A stretch of DNA of 64,000 nt from JBBRZM01 sp963813635 (GTDB lineage: Bacteria > Actinomycetota > Acidimicrobiia > IMCC26256 > JBBRZM01): the NCBI GenBank assembly GCA_963813635.1, contig CAWEZO010000010.1:91862-155861 (forward strand), in the 5' to 3' direction. Below, piece after piece: positions 26,767 to 34,478 of the stretch. Numbering within the stretch: the stretch's first letter is position 1; every line of letters begins with the position of its first letter. The notes under the pieces are model-generated. The model was not told the DNA's origin and did no database searches. It was given only the letters and a program-made list of their open reading frames with translations. A program made the position numbers and the translations under genes.

Positions 26767-27705
26767 TCAGGCAGTTCTGGCGCGGCTTCGGCCTACGGCT
26801 TGGTCGGTCAGCCCGCGTTGGAGGACGAGCGCGCCGTCGCGTGGGCGCGTGCCGCTCGCGTCCTGTTTCGTTCCCACGATGCAGCGCGCCACGCCCGGAA
26901 CCCGGACCTTGCCGTCCTTCTCGAACGCGCTCACCTTCGCAATGGCGTTTGCCCGAATCCGCTCCCGCGCCAGTTCGTCGACCTGCTGAAGCGCCGCAAC
27001 TGCGAGCGAGACGTGCTCGCTGATCATCTCCCAATACTGCGCGGGCGATCGCGTCACGAGTTCGACGTCGACGTCCCACTCGGCAACGTCGCGCAGCCCC
27101 GCGCCCTCGTACAGGGCACTGACATATCCCGGGGCAGCGCACCGAAACATGTTCGGCCCGTCCGGGTCGGGTGGCGCCACCACCGCCTCGGTCGCGATTG
27201 CCTGCATGGCGATCGTCGTCCACGGGTTTTCCTCGGGCTTGACCCATACCGACGAGCAGAGACGTCCGCCCGGCTTGAGCACGCGCGCGAACTCGGCCGT
27301 CGCCTTGCCCATGTCGGGGAAGAACATGTACCCAAAACGCACCGAGACGCTATCGAATGTGGCGTCGTTGAACGGCAGATCATCGGCGCTGCACACCTTC
27401 GTCTCGATATTGGCGACCCCTTGCGCCCTGGCTCGTCGCGCGGCTACGTCCAGCATCTCCGCTACGAGGTCGGTCAGCACGACGCGTCCCTTCGGCGACA
27501 GTCTCGCGATGCTCAAACCCGGCTCACCCGTGCCCGCGGCAATGTCGAGATGCTGATGATCTTCAGCGATGTCGAGACGCTCGATCATCGCTGCGCCGAC
27601 CGGGCCCAGCTGCTCCATGATGACCGAGTCCCACTTCTCCCAGCCCGCAGAGAGCCCGGCCCACGTCGCTCGCTGAACGTCTCGGATCTCATCGGCGCTC
27701 GGCAT
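26767..27705 (-). CDS. SAM-dependent methyltransferase (UbiE/class I type)
   Basis: A 312-residue class I methyltransferase from ATG 27705. Motif I is HLDIAAGTGEPGLSIA, followed by VVLTDLVAEMLDVAARRA (post-I acidic end), AFDSVSVRFGYMFFPDM-type motif II (here ATFDSVSVRFGYMFFPDM) and RVLKPGGRLCSSVW (motif III). The C-terminal 30 residues look like a low-complexity extension beyond the family end. It is not in an obvious operon. Substrate class (quinone, sterol, lipid) is undetermined. Confidence 0.88.
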   Translation of the reverse strand: MPSADEIRDVQRATWAGLSAGWEKWDSVIMEQLGPVGAAMIERLDIAEDHQHLDIAAGTGEPGLSIARLSPKGRVVLTDLVAEMLDVAARRARAQGVANIETKVCSADDLPFNDATFDSVSVRFGYMFFPDMGKATAEFARVLKPGGRLCSSVWVKPEENPWTTIAMQAIATEAVVAPPDPDGPNMFRCAAPGYVSALYEGAGLRDVAEWDVDVELVTRSPAQYWEMISEHVSLAVAALQQVDELARERIRANAIAKVSAFEKDGKVRVPGVARCIVGTKQDASGTRPRDGALVLQRGLTDQAVGRSRARTA

Positions 27706-27971
27706 CGGCCCTCCCGCTATCGATGCATCCACCGAACACGAAGGCACTCCTTGGCGGCAGTGCATAATGCCCGGTCGGGGCGCATTACGCCAACAGGCGG
27801 GCCGCACAGAACGCCGTCGAGCAGTCGGCCGCCAACACCGTCTGTACCCCGCCGACCCCGCTCAAACGCGAAGTGCCCACAAAGCGCCCTCCCGGCGATT
27901 CGGGACAGCTCGCCACGATGAGCCGTGGCCTTTGGTTGCGAGGGAATGCGCGAAGAGCCGTCAAGCTCGGG

Positions 27972-29423
27972 TCAGCTGAGTGGGGAGCTATCCGTGACAC
28001 CCTCGGAGATCTCGTTGGCGATCCATTTGCACATGCGCCGAACCGGTTCAATGGCATCATGGGCCAGCCCGACAAGCGGACCGTTGTACAGCGCGTTGCC
28101 GAGCGTCACCAGCCTCTGCGCGCCATAGAACGGCACGACATTCTCCAGCTCTGCTTTCAAGCTCTCGGGCCAAATGCCGATCGTTTGCGTGTAGGCATCA
28201 ATTCCCAGAAGAAGATCGTCGATCGATTCAACCGGAACGAAATTCGCGGTGCGGTCCGTGAGATGCGCAGCGAAATCGACTTGCCGTGGCAACTTTGAGA
28301 TGATCACAGCGCCTTCACCGTGCTCACCGCCTATCACTTCGTACCATTCGTCGTCCATGCGCAGCGCATCCACATGTGCCTTGAGGTCCCTGTCATAGGC
28401 CTTTGGCACGGTGCTGAAAGGAGATGGAAGGTCCATGATCGCTTGATACACGAATCTTCCCAACTCTGTCACGCGCTCGACGCCATCCGGATGGGAACCC
28501 GTCAGCACGTACACAACGCGCGAACTCGCGCAGCCCATCTGGTTCGCTCCTCCGATATCGATCGCGAGACGGCCTGCTGCCTCCTTCATCTGTTGCTCGT
28601 CGTCCAGAGCTTCGGGCCCAACGACACTGATGCTGGTCTTGGGATCCAGTGAAATGAGCTCGAGGCCAGGCTGGATGTACTTCGTGACATGCTTGATGCC
28701 TGCGAGTCCACCCCAGGCGGTGATCTTCTCGATGTTGTGGGGTTGGTAGAGCCTGTCCTCGACAGCGGCATCTCCACCGCGCCAATAGGCAACGGCGAAA
28801 TGTCGGGTAATGGGATGATCTGGCGCCATGTCACACATCGTCATAGCAAGCGCTGCGGATGTGAATGGATCGTTTGACGGCGCCTTGATGATGCAGTCAC
28901 TCCGTGTGATTGCACTGCGTACCAGCGTGACAACGCCCAACCCGGGTCCATTGCCGGCGACGATGTGCAACCCGCGGGAGCCGAATGCCCTGTACTTGAT
29001 GGTTTTGCCGTCGGCCATCGGGTGCGGGACCCAACCCTCGAGGTAGTCGAGCCCCACAGTATTTTCCGCAATTTCGCGGACCCTGCCGCGTTCCAGGAAG
29101 CTGCCAAATCCGCTGTAGCCCAGATCGACCAGCTCTCGCGGCAGGGGTGTCGCGTCATAGGTCAGCTCTCGCCCCCGCTGCATGTGCTCGTTGGTGGTGA
29201 TGTCGAGCCTCTCTCCCAGCTCCTCCAGGTAGTCGAGAATGTCGTCGAAGCTGAGGTCATAGAGATCGGCAAGGTCGCCGGCGGAAGCGAGCGGCAACCT
29301 GTCAACGAACTTTCTTGGATCCGGCGCCGAGAACGTCATGATGCCGCCCCGACCCGGATATTCGATCAGGTCCGAGTCGATGACCTCGCCACGGATGACT
29401 GCGTGTGCGATCGCTTGCTGCAT
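27972..29423 (-). CDS. LuxC-like acyl-CoA/acyl-protein reductase
   Basis: An intact 483-residue protein of the LuxC family (aldehyde-dehydrogenase fold), which reduces an activated fatty acyl group to the aldehyde with NADPH. The nucleotide loop is VAGNGPGLGVV (157-163 core) and the probable acyl-accepting Cys is Cys298 in GGANQMGCASSRVVYV. The long N-terminal region (FVDRLPLASAGDLADLYDLS) and the C-terminal QTIGIWPESLKAELENVVPF are family-like. It lies 39 bases after the LuxE-like gene, so the pair is an operon. Base use is AT-richer than the surroundings. Confidence 0.88.
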   Translation of the reverse strand: MQQAIAHAVIRGEVIDSDLIEYPGRGGIMTFSAPDPRKFVDRLPLASAGDLADLYDLSFDDILDYLEELGERLDITTNEHMQRGRELTYDATPLPRELVDLGYSGFGSFLERGRVREIAENTVGLDYLEGWVPHPMADGKTIKYRAFGSRGLHIVAGNGPGLGVVTLVRSAITRSDCIIKAPSNDPFTSAALAMTMCDMAPDHPITRHFAVAYWRGGDAAVEDRLYQPHNIEKITAWGGLAGIKHVTKYIQPGLELISLDPKTSISVVGPEALDDEQQMKEAAGRLAIDIGGANQMGCASSRVVYVLTGSHPDGVERVTELGRFVYQAIMDLPSPFSTVPKAYDRDLKAHVDALRMDDEWYEVIGGEHGEGAVIISKLPRQVDFAAHLTDRTANFVPVESIDDLLLGIDAYTQTIGIWPESLKAELENVVPFYGAQRLVTLGNALYNGPLVGLAHDAIEPVRRMCKWIANEISEGVTDSSPLS

Positions 29424-29462
29424 GTCTTCGACCTCGGTCTCCGGAGTGTCTTCTGCCTCGGC

Positions 29463-30911
29463 TCAGAAACTCGTGAGAAACTCCAGCGCTTCGTCATGGG
29501 CTTCCGGCGATGCCGTACAGGTGATCTTGTCGGTGCCACCCTGCTCGACACTGAAGCGCGAAATATCTTCTGAAAAATGAGCGCTGGTTCGACCACAGGG
29601 GCATTCGCTCCAATCGATCTCAACCTTGTCGCCGGTGATGAGACCACCCCAAAGGCCGTTGGTCGCCAAATCGAAGAACGCGGCGCGACCGGCCTGTACG
29701 CCTTGGCGAGGAAGACGTTCGCTTGTTTCCGGGTCGAGAATGAGGGGAATTGACCAGGGTGGGAGGTGCAGACGGGCATGCTCACAACTGACACAGAGCG
29801 TGCATTGCTCAGAGAAGCCGTAGAAATATCCAGATTCGCCCTTGAAGTTCAGGAAACGGTTGACCGTGTCTTCCCAATCGTCCGGCATGGCAAAGCCCTT
29901 GCCGCCAAGGCCCGTCTGGACGGACGAGTTCGGCGCGAAGTTGCACGTCTTGTGCTCGGCCAAGCCTGCCACGGCGATGTCGTAGATGAGCTGCGCCGGG
30001 CTCATGAGGAACACACGCTCGCCACTGCGCTTGGAGACCAGGGCTTCCATCCATGCCTCCGCCCTCGCCGGCCTTTCACGCTGCATCTCCTCGATCTCGG
30101 ACCGCCGGTCGAGCAGGCGCTGCGGCACATCCGCCCGACTGTCCCCTCGTGCTTGTGCAGCATGAAGCCGAGCAGCAAGGTACATGATGTCGGTGTCTCC
30201 CGGTGTGTCATACATCGGGTGGAAGTGATCGTCACTTCCCATCGCCATGTACTTTTTGAGGTATTGAGCTGCTCGATAGAGGGGCGTGTGGCCATCTCCA
30301 TAGGTGGGCCAGCAGACATGCAGCTTTTCATACAAGTCAGATTCCGTAGGCGCCTCGCCGAACTGCTGCAGCAGCTGAATGCGAAAACCGCCCAAAATGA
30401 AGCTGCGCCAATCGCTCTCGTCTCGAGGAGTGAACGACATCGTGCCGGTCGTGCCAGAAGAGGTCACGGGGTCAAGTTCGGTCTCAGCACAAAGCAGATC
30501 GAGCCAGGAGTCAATGGAGTTGCATCCGGAGGCATCTACCTGGCTCAGGTCATGAGGCGTCAGGCGATCCAGCCAGGTCGTCAATCTGTCGAACTGGCCC
30601 TTCTCCAGCAGGTAGCTGGGGTAGGACTTGTAGATCGTGTGTTCGAACAACAATGGAAGAACGTCATCGACCTCGCTCACACGCGTTATTCCCTGTCGAT
30701 CTGCCAACTTCGACAGCATCGGAATGCGATCTTTTTGCTGCTCGAAGCGCATCGACAACGCTGCAGACTGAAGTTCCGCGAGAAGATCACGGGGTACGGA
30801 TTGCATCTTCGTGTACGACATGTCGAAGAAGGTCAGTGGATCTTCGATGAAATCACGCGCCGAGTCCTCGACGGTCGCACTGCCAGCAAGCAAGTCGCCT
30901 ACGGTGGTCAT
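29463..30911 (-). CDS. LuxE-like acyl-protein synthetase
   Basis: An intact 482-residue ANL-superfamily ligase of the LuxE type (acyl-protein synthetase). The ATP loop is SSGTTGTMSFTPRDE (residues 151-165). Also seen are CWPTYGDGHTPLYRAAQYLK, VFLMSPAQLIYDIAVAGLAE, ESGYFYGFSEQCTLCVSCEH and the C-terminal CPCGRTSAHFSEDISRFS. In luminous bacteria LuxE activates fatty acids and hands them to LuxC; here there is no luciferase gene. The RBS GGAGAG precedes ATG 30911. With LuxC it should convert a carboxylate to an aldehyde. Confidence 0.88.
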   Translation of the reverse strand: MTTVGDLLAGSATVEDSARDFIEDPLTFFDMSYTKMQSVPRDLLAELQSAALSMRFEQQKDRIPMLSKLADRQGITRVSEVDDVLPLLFEHTIYKSYPSYLLEKGQFDRLTTWLDRLTPHDLSQVDASGCNSIDSWLDLLCAETELDPVTSSGTTGTMSFTPRDESDWRSFILGGFRIQLLQQFGEAPTESDLYEKLHVCWPTYGDGHTPLYRAAQYLKKYMAMGSDDHFHPMYDTPGDTDIMYLAARLHAAQARGDSRADVPQRLLDRRSEIEEMQRERPARAEAWMEALVSKRSGERVFLMSPAQLIYDIAVAGLAEHKTCNFAPNSSVQTGLGGKGFAMPDDWEDTVNRFLNFKGESGYFYGFSEQCTLCVSCEHARLHLPPWSIPLILDPETSERLPRQGVQAGRAAFFDLATNGLWGGLITGDKVEIDWSECPCGRTSAHFSEDISRFSVEQGGTDKITCTASPEAHDEALEFLTSF

Positions 30912-31009
30912 GGTTCTCTCCGTCTGTACGGTCCGCGATGGACGATGAGCTGCTCGCCGTGGAACCCCGTGGCGTCATCCTGCCGCATCATACGCTCAGG
31001 CTGCAACTG

Positions 31010-31258
31010 CGATGCTGGGCGCGTCGTCGGGGGCGACGGCGCGTTGGAGTGCTTCGGCGAGCTGAAACGCGCCGGCGGGTCGCCGCCGGCGGTGTCGACC
31101 ATCCACCAGGCGCTGCGACGCAATCATCTGGTCGCGGATCAGCCGCGTCGGTTGAACGCGTTGACGCGCTTCGAACGCGAGGTCACCAACCACTTGTGGC
31201 AGATCGACGCCACCGAGGTGCGGCTGGCGGACCTGCACAAGGCTCGAAAAGTGACGGA
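31010..31258 (+). pseudogene. IS481-like transposase/integrase fragment
   Basis: The forward frame encodes SPPAVSTIHQALRRNHLVAD followed by LTRFEREVTNHLWQIDATEV and RLADLHKARKVTDIAF. The STIxRxLRRxGLV helix and the RFExxxPNxxWQxDxT-x-x-RLADG segment identify the start of the integrase core of IS481-type transposases. The catalytic domain stops after the first Asp. No termini were found. It lies directly upstream of the LuxE gene on the opposite strand. Confidence 0.7.
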
Positions 31259-31330
31259 CATCGCTTTCACCATGGGGTCTCCGACGAATAGGAGGAGACC
31301 AGGTGACGGAGCGAGATACTGCTGCGACGG

Positions 31331-31533
31331 CTCACTTGCCGCGTGCCGGGCGTCGCTGTGGAGCGCGTTCGACACCGCGGTCCAGTCGCTCGCCGCCGCC
31401 CAGGGTCCCGATCCGGCAAGGTGGCGGGGCAACGCGTCCCGCACCGGCTTCACGCTCGGCCTGATCTCCGACACGTTCCCGTCCACGAACCGCCCGACGT
31501 TCCAGCAGGTGCTGCAGTTCGCTCGGCGGTAGG
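31331..31533 (+). pseudogene. Penicillin acylase-family C-terminal fragment
   Basis: LWSAFDTAVQSLAAAQGPDP, RWRGNASRTGFTLGLISDTF and STNRPTFQQVLQFARR end at TAG 31533. The TNRPTFQQV-x-x-FxR ending and the preceding alternating pattern are those of the beta-chain C-terminus of penicillin amidase-family N-terminal nucleophile hydrolases. The catalytic Ser and the rest are absent. It is antisense to the 3' end of the beta-propeller gene. Confidence 0.65.
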
Positions 31534-32979
31534 CGCTACGGCGAGCGATCGCGCGCGACGAGTGGGCGCCCAGTACTCGACCGTATCCACGGCTCCGACC
31601 GTCGTGTCCGAGTACCAGAACAAGATGAAGCCGTCGCCCATGTGGAGCGACGTGGCGACGTGTCCGTCGCTGTCGCCGTCCCAGATCGCAACGCCGTGGA
31701 AGTCGAAGAGCCCGATGTTCTCCGACTGCGCTGTTCCGGTGTCCGCGTGCGTGTGGTGGTAGAAGCCGTTCCGCGTGATCACGTTCTCGTTGAAGGCGTT
31801 GCCACGCTCGTCGAGCGTGGCAACGCCGGCGACCCGAAGCGTGCCACCGAGTTCGGTCTCATAGACGGTCTCGGTCGTGTTGGACGTGTGCGCGATCGCA
31901 TACACGCGACCACCTGACTTCACCGCGCCGTCGATGCACACGGACGACGAAGACCACGTCCCTCGCGCGTGCGGTCGCGCGGCCGAGCCGTCGAACGTAA
32001 CCATGGCCGCGCCGCGACTGCCGGATGCGAATGCGTTCGAACCGGCCGCGACCAGCGAGGAGATGGTGCCGGCCGAGGTACGCACCCGCCACACCGGGTG
32101 ACCCGCGGTGTCGTAGGCGACGACCGACTCGCCTTCGGCGACGAGTACCCCGCTCCGAACCTCAGCGATCAGCCCGGAACTCGTGGGAAACCCGAGACAC
32201 TTGTATTCCGGATACCCGAACAGCTGGGTCTCGAGGTCGATCTTCGCGTCCATGCGCGCGACCCGACGGAGATGCTTCAAGTCGTATGCGAGCACGCGAC
32301 CGGCATCGTCGATCGCGTACAGCCGCGTGCTCCCCACCGAGAGCGTCTGACCGGAGACCATCCTTCCGGTGCGCCCGTTCGACGTGTCGATCGTCGTCGC
32401 CTGTTCGCCCGCCTCGTCGGAATGCAACAAGAGCACCGAGTCACCGATGCGCAGGACGCGCGCGATGTCCCACGCCGGCACGTGAGACGTCCAGCGCGTT
32501 CGCCCGGTGCCGCGATCGAGGAGCACCGCGGTCGCCACCTGCGCGCCCGATCCGGCGATGACGGCTCCGTCGGCGACCCCGGCGATCGCGCAATTGCCTG
32601 CGACGTTTTTCAGGCGAACGCGCCAGCGCTCCTTCCCGTTGCTGCGTGCGATCGCGATCGCTTCGAGGTGATCACCGACATGACTGACCGCGTAGACAGT
32701 GCTCGTGTCGGTGCCGTCGCACTCGTGCGTACCGTGCAGATCGGCGGTCCATTGTGTCTCCGGCGCGGCCCGCAGCGGCGCGATCACGGCGGCCTCCGAT
32801 CGGTCCGGATCGCTCACGCTGTGCTTCGCACTTTCCCCGGCCCCGCCGCCTCCGATGCTCACCAGCGCGAGCACGATCGCCGCGACCGCGACGACACTCG
32901 CGCACGCCACGAGCGTCAACCACCACCGACGATGCGAAGGTGCGCCGGCGGGATCGTCCCCATCGTGCGGAGTCGTCAC
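31450..32979 (-). CDS. Membrane-anchored PQQ-like beta-propeller protein
   Basis: A 509-residue protein from GTG 32979. Residues about 15-40 (RRWWLTLVACASVVAVAAIV) form one membrane anchor; the rest is an extracytoplasmic domain with outer-strand repeats of PQQ/quinoprotein-like type: ARSNGKERWRVRLKN, LDRGTGRTRWTSHVPAW, ARVLRIGDSVLLLHSD, VVAYDTAGHPVWRVRTSAG. No cofactor residues are evident, so a scaffold or sensor role is more likely than a quinoprotein enzyme. Its GTG overlaps the stop of the upstream gene. The last 25 codons lie antisense to the acylase fragment and may be read-through beyond an original end. Confidence 0.72.
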   Translation of the reverse strand: MTTPHDGDDPAGAPSHRRWWLTLVACASVVAVAAIVLALVSIGGGGAGESAKHSVSDPDRSEAAVIAPLRAAPETQWTADLHGTHECDGTDTSTVYAVSHVGDHLEAIAIARSNGKERWRVRLKNVAGNCAIAGVADGAVIAGSGAQVATAVLLDRGTGRTRWTSHVPAWDIARVLRIGDSVLLLHSDEAGEQATTIDTSNGRTGRMVSGQTLSVGSTRLYAIDDAGRVLAYDLKHLRRVARMDAKIDLETQLFGYPEYKCLGFPTSSGLIAEVRSGVLVAEGESVVAYDTAGHPVWRVRTSAGTISSLVAAGSNAFASGSRGAAMVTFDGSAARPHARGTWSSSSVCIDGAVKSGGRVYAIAHTSNTTETVYETELGGTLRVAGVATLDERGNAFNENVITRNGFYHHTHADTGTAQSENIGLFDFHGVAIWDGDSDGHVATSLHMGDGFILFWYSDTTVGAVDTVEYWAPTRRARSLAVAPTAERTAAPAGTSGGSWTGTCRRSGRA

Positions 32980-33794
32980 GGCGTGCAGCCCGCGGTACCG
33001 GGACAGTCGGTCCAGGGCTGGCCGGCGTCCGCGGGCCGATGCCATCGCTGCGTGACGGCATCGGTCAGTGGTGCGGTGCGAAATGGCTGCCCGTTGTTGT
33101 CGACGCGAATCGTCTGTGGTTTGCCTCCGATGACGGCCACCACGTCGAGGTCCCACTCGTAGCTCGCCGCGAGTCCGACCGCGGCGACGTCGACGCGCAC
33201 GTCCTCGCCGGCGGCCACGTGCAGCGACTTCTTCTCGAAGAAGGGAGCGCCGAAGGCGGGCGGATCGACCGAACGCAGCTCTCGCGCAACGGGCAGATCG
33301 TCATCGAGGTCGAAGCCGACCTTATACGGACTCAGTTCGCCTTCGGACGCGCACGCGAAGCTGAGATCGGAGGTGAGTGGTGAGCGATGCACGACGTGGG
33401 CGCGCATGTCGTTGATGACGACTCCCGCCGCGCGCGCACCGTGCAATGTGAGGCTGACATTGGTGACCGTGTCGTACGCACCGGCGTCGACGAGTGTCCG
33501 GTGCGCGGTGAAGCAGCTCCGCGAGAGCGAGGCCGGGTTCGGCATCGGCGCGGACGTCCGGCCGACCATCACGAACTCTTGCGAGTAGGTCGTCGAGAGG
33601 CCGGCGTCGATCTGCAACGGCGATCTCGGTTCGGTCGTCGTCGAAACGGTGGGTTTCGAACTGCCGTTGACCTCGTGATTGATGAGCGCGCTCGCGGTCG
33701 CCAGGACCACGCCGGCGACGATCGTCGCCGCGACTCCGGCGAGCCAGCTCCTGCGTGCTGAAACCCGCGAGCCGTCGCGCTCAGGCGAACCCAC
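32976..33794 (-). CDS. Single-pass membrane protein of unknown function
   Basis: A protein of about 272 residues from GTG 33794 (an ATG at 34040 would add 82 low-complexity residues). A single helix, SWLAGVAATIVAGVVLATAS, follows a short basic N-terminus; the rest is probably outside the membrane, with CFTAHRTLVDAGAYDTVTNV, FACASEGELSPYKVGFDLDD and a Cys pair near the end (DCPGTAGC). I do not recognise the family. The stop overlaps the GTG of the beta-propeller gene (GTGA), so the two are translationally coupled and may form one envelope complex. Confidence 0.6.
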   Translation of the reverse strand: MGSPERDGSRVSARRSWLAGVAATIVAGVVLATASALINHEVNGSSKPTVSTTTEPRSPLQIDAGLSTTYSQEFVMVGRTSAPMPNPASLSRSCFTAHRTLVDAGAYDTVTNVSLTLHGARAAGVVINDMRAHVVHRSPLTSDLSFACASEGELSPYKVGFDLDDDLPVARELRSVDPPAFGAPFFEKKSLHVAAGEDVRVDVAAVGLAASYEWDLDVVAVIGGKPQTIRVDNNGQPFRTAPLTDAVTQRWHRPADAGQPWTDCPGTAGCTP

Positions 33795-34172
33795 TCCTGC
33801 ACGGTACTGCGGAGTCCGCGCCGGCACAGGGCCGTCTTGCCAGAGTTGGCTGCGTCCGAAGCGGGAGGTAGGTGTCGTACCTGTGGGGTCGGAAACTCGT
33901 CCAGGCACATTGACCTGGGGTTTCGCGCTCGCATGCGCGCTCGGCCGCGACCGCTGGTCGATCTTGCTCGTGAAGCCCGACACGCTCCTGCGCCGGCCGC
34001 GCCGCAGGTTCTGCATGAACACGTGACGGCGCATGACCACGCGGGCGCTGTGGTCGCGTTTGAGTCCGCGCGGTCGGAGGCGGGCTCAAAGCCCGCCTCC
34101 CGAAGGACCTCTCGACACAGTCTCGCCCACAGCCATGGCGCCGGCAGCGTCAGACCGCCGTCCGGCGCGTGT
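33795..34172. other. Intergenic region with an 11-bp-arm hairpin
   Basis: Between the inhibitor gene stop and the membrane-protein start. GGAGGCGGGCT (34076-34086) and AGCCCGCCTCC (34090-34100) form a perfect hairpin with a 3-base loop. It could end the peptidase/inhibitor transcript, but no T-tract follows on either strand. The rest holds no recognisable gene unless the longer start at 34040 is used. Confidence 0.5.
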
Positions 34173-34448
34173 TCACCCCACGTCGACTTCGACGACGCGC
34201 TGGTCGACACCCTCCGGCTCCCAGCTCCGCTTCAGCGTGAAGGTGAGGGTCAGGCGGCCGGCAGTGCGCGCCACAAGCCGAAAGCTCTGCATGCCGGAGT
34301 CGCCCGGCTGAGCGTCGAACGGGACGTCGAACTGCTGGTCCAGCAATTCGATATCGCCGCTTGCCTGCGGCCCCTCCCATCGGTATCCAGTAGTGGGGGA
34401 CGAGGGCAGTTCGATGGTGAAGGCTTCACCCACGGTCGCCTTTACCAT
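34173..34448 (-). CDS. Chagasin-type (I42) cysteine peptidase inhibitor
   Basis: A 91-residue protein of the chagasin/ICP fold, which blocks papain-type peptidases with three loops. The first loop is SSPTTGYRWEGP (NPTTGY motif, residues 16-27), the second is GDSGMQSFRLVA, and the third, KRSWEPEG, stands where RPW is usual. It begins at ATG 34448, 30 bases after the stop of the papain-lectin gene on the same strand, and so is probably co-transcribed with it. No signal peptide is visible, so it may protect the cytoplasm from the neighbouring peptidase before export or activation. Confidence 0.85.
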   Translation of the reverse strand: MVKATVGEAFTIELPSSPTTGYRWEGPQASGDIELLDQQFDVPFDAQPGDSGMQSFRLVARTAGRLTLTFTLKRSWEPEGVDQRVVEVDVG

Positions 34449-34478
34449 CGCGGCGTTTGTTCCGCTGCAGAACGACCC

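Noticed and set aside
34076..34100. Rho-independent terminator after the peptidase/inhibitor genes
   Set aside because: The hairpin is perfect but lacks a T-tract on either strand; it is reported only as a hairpin.
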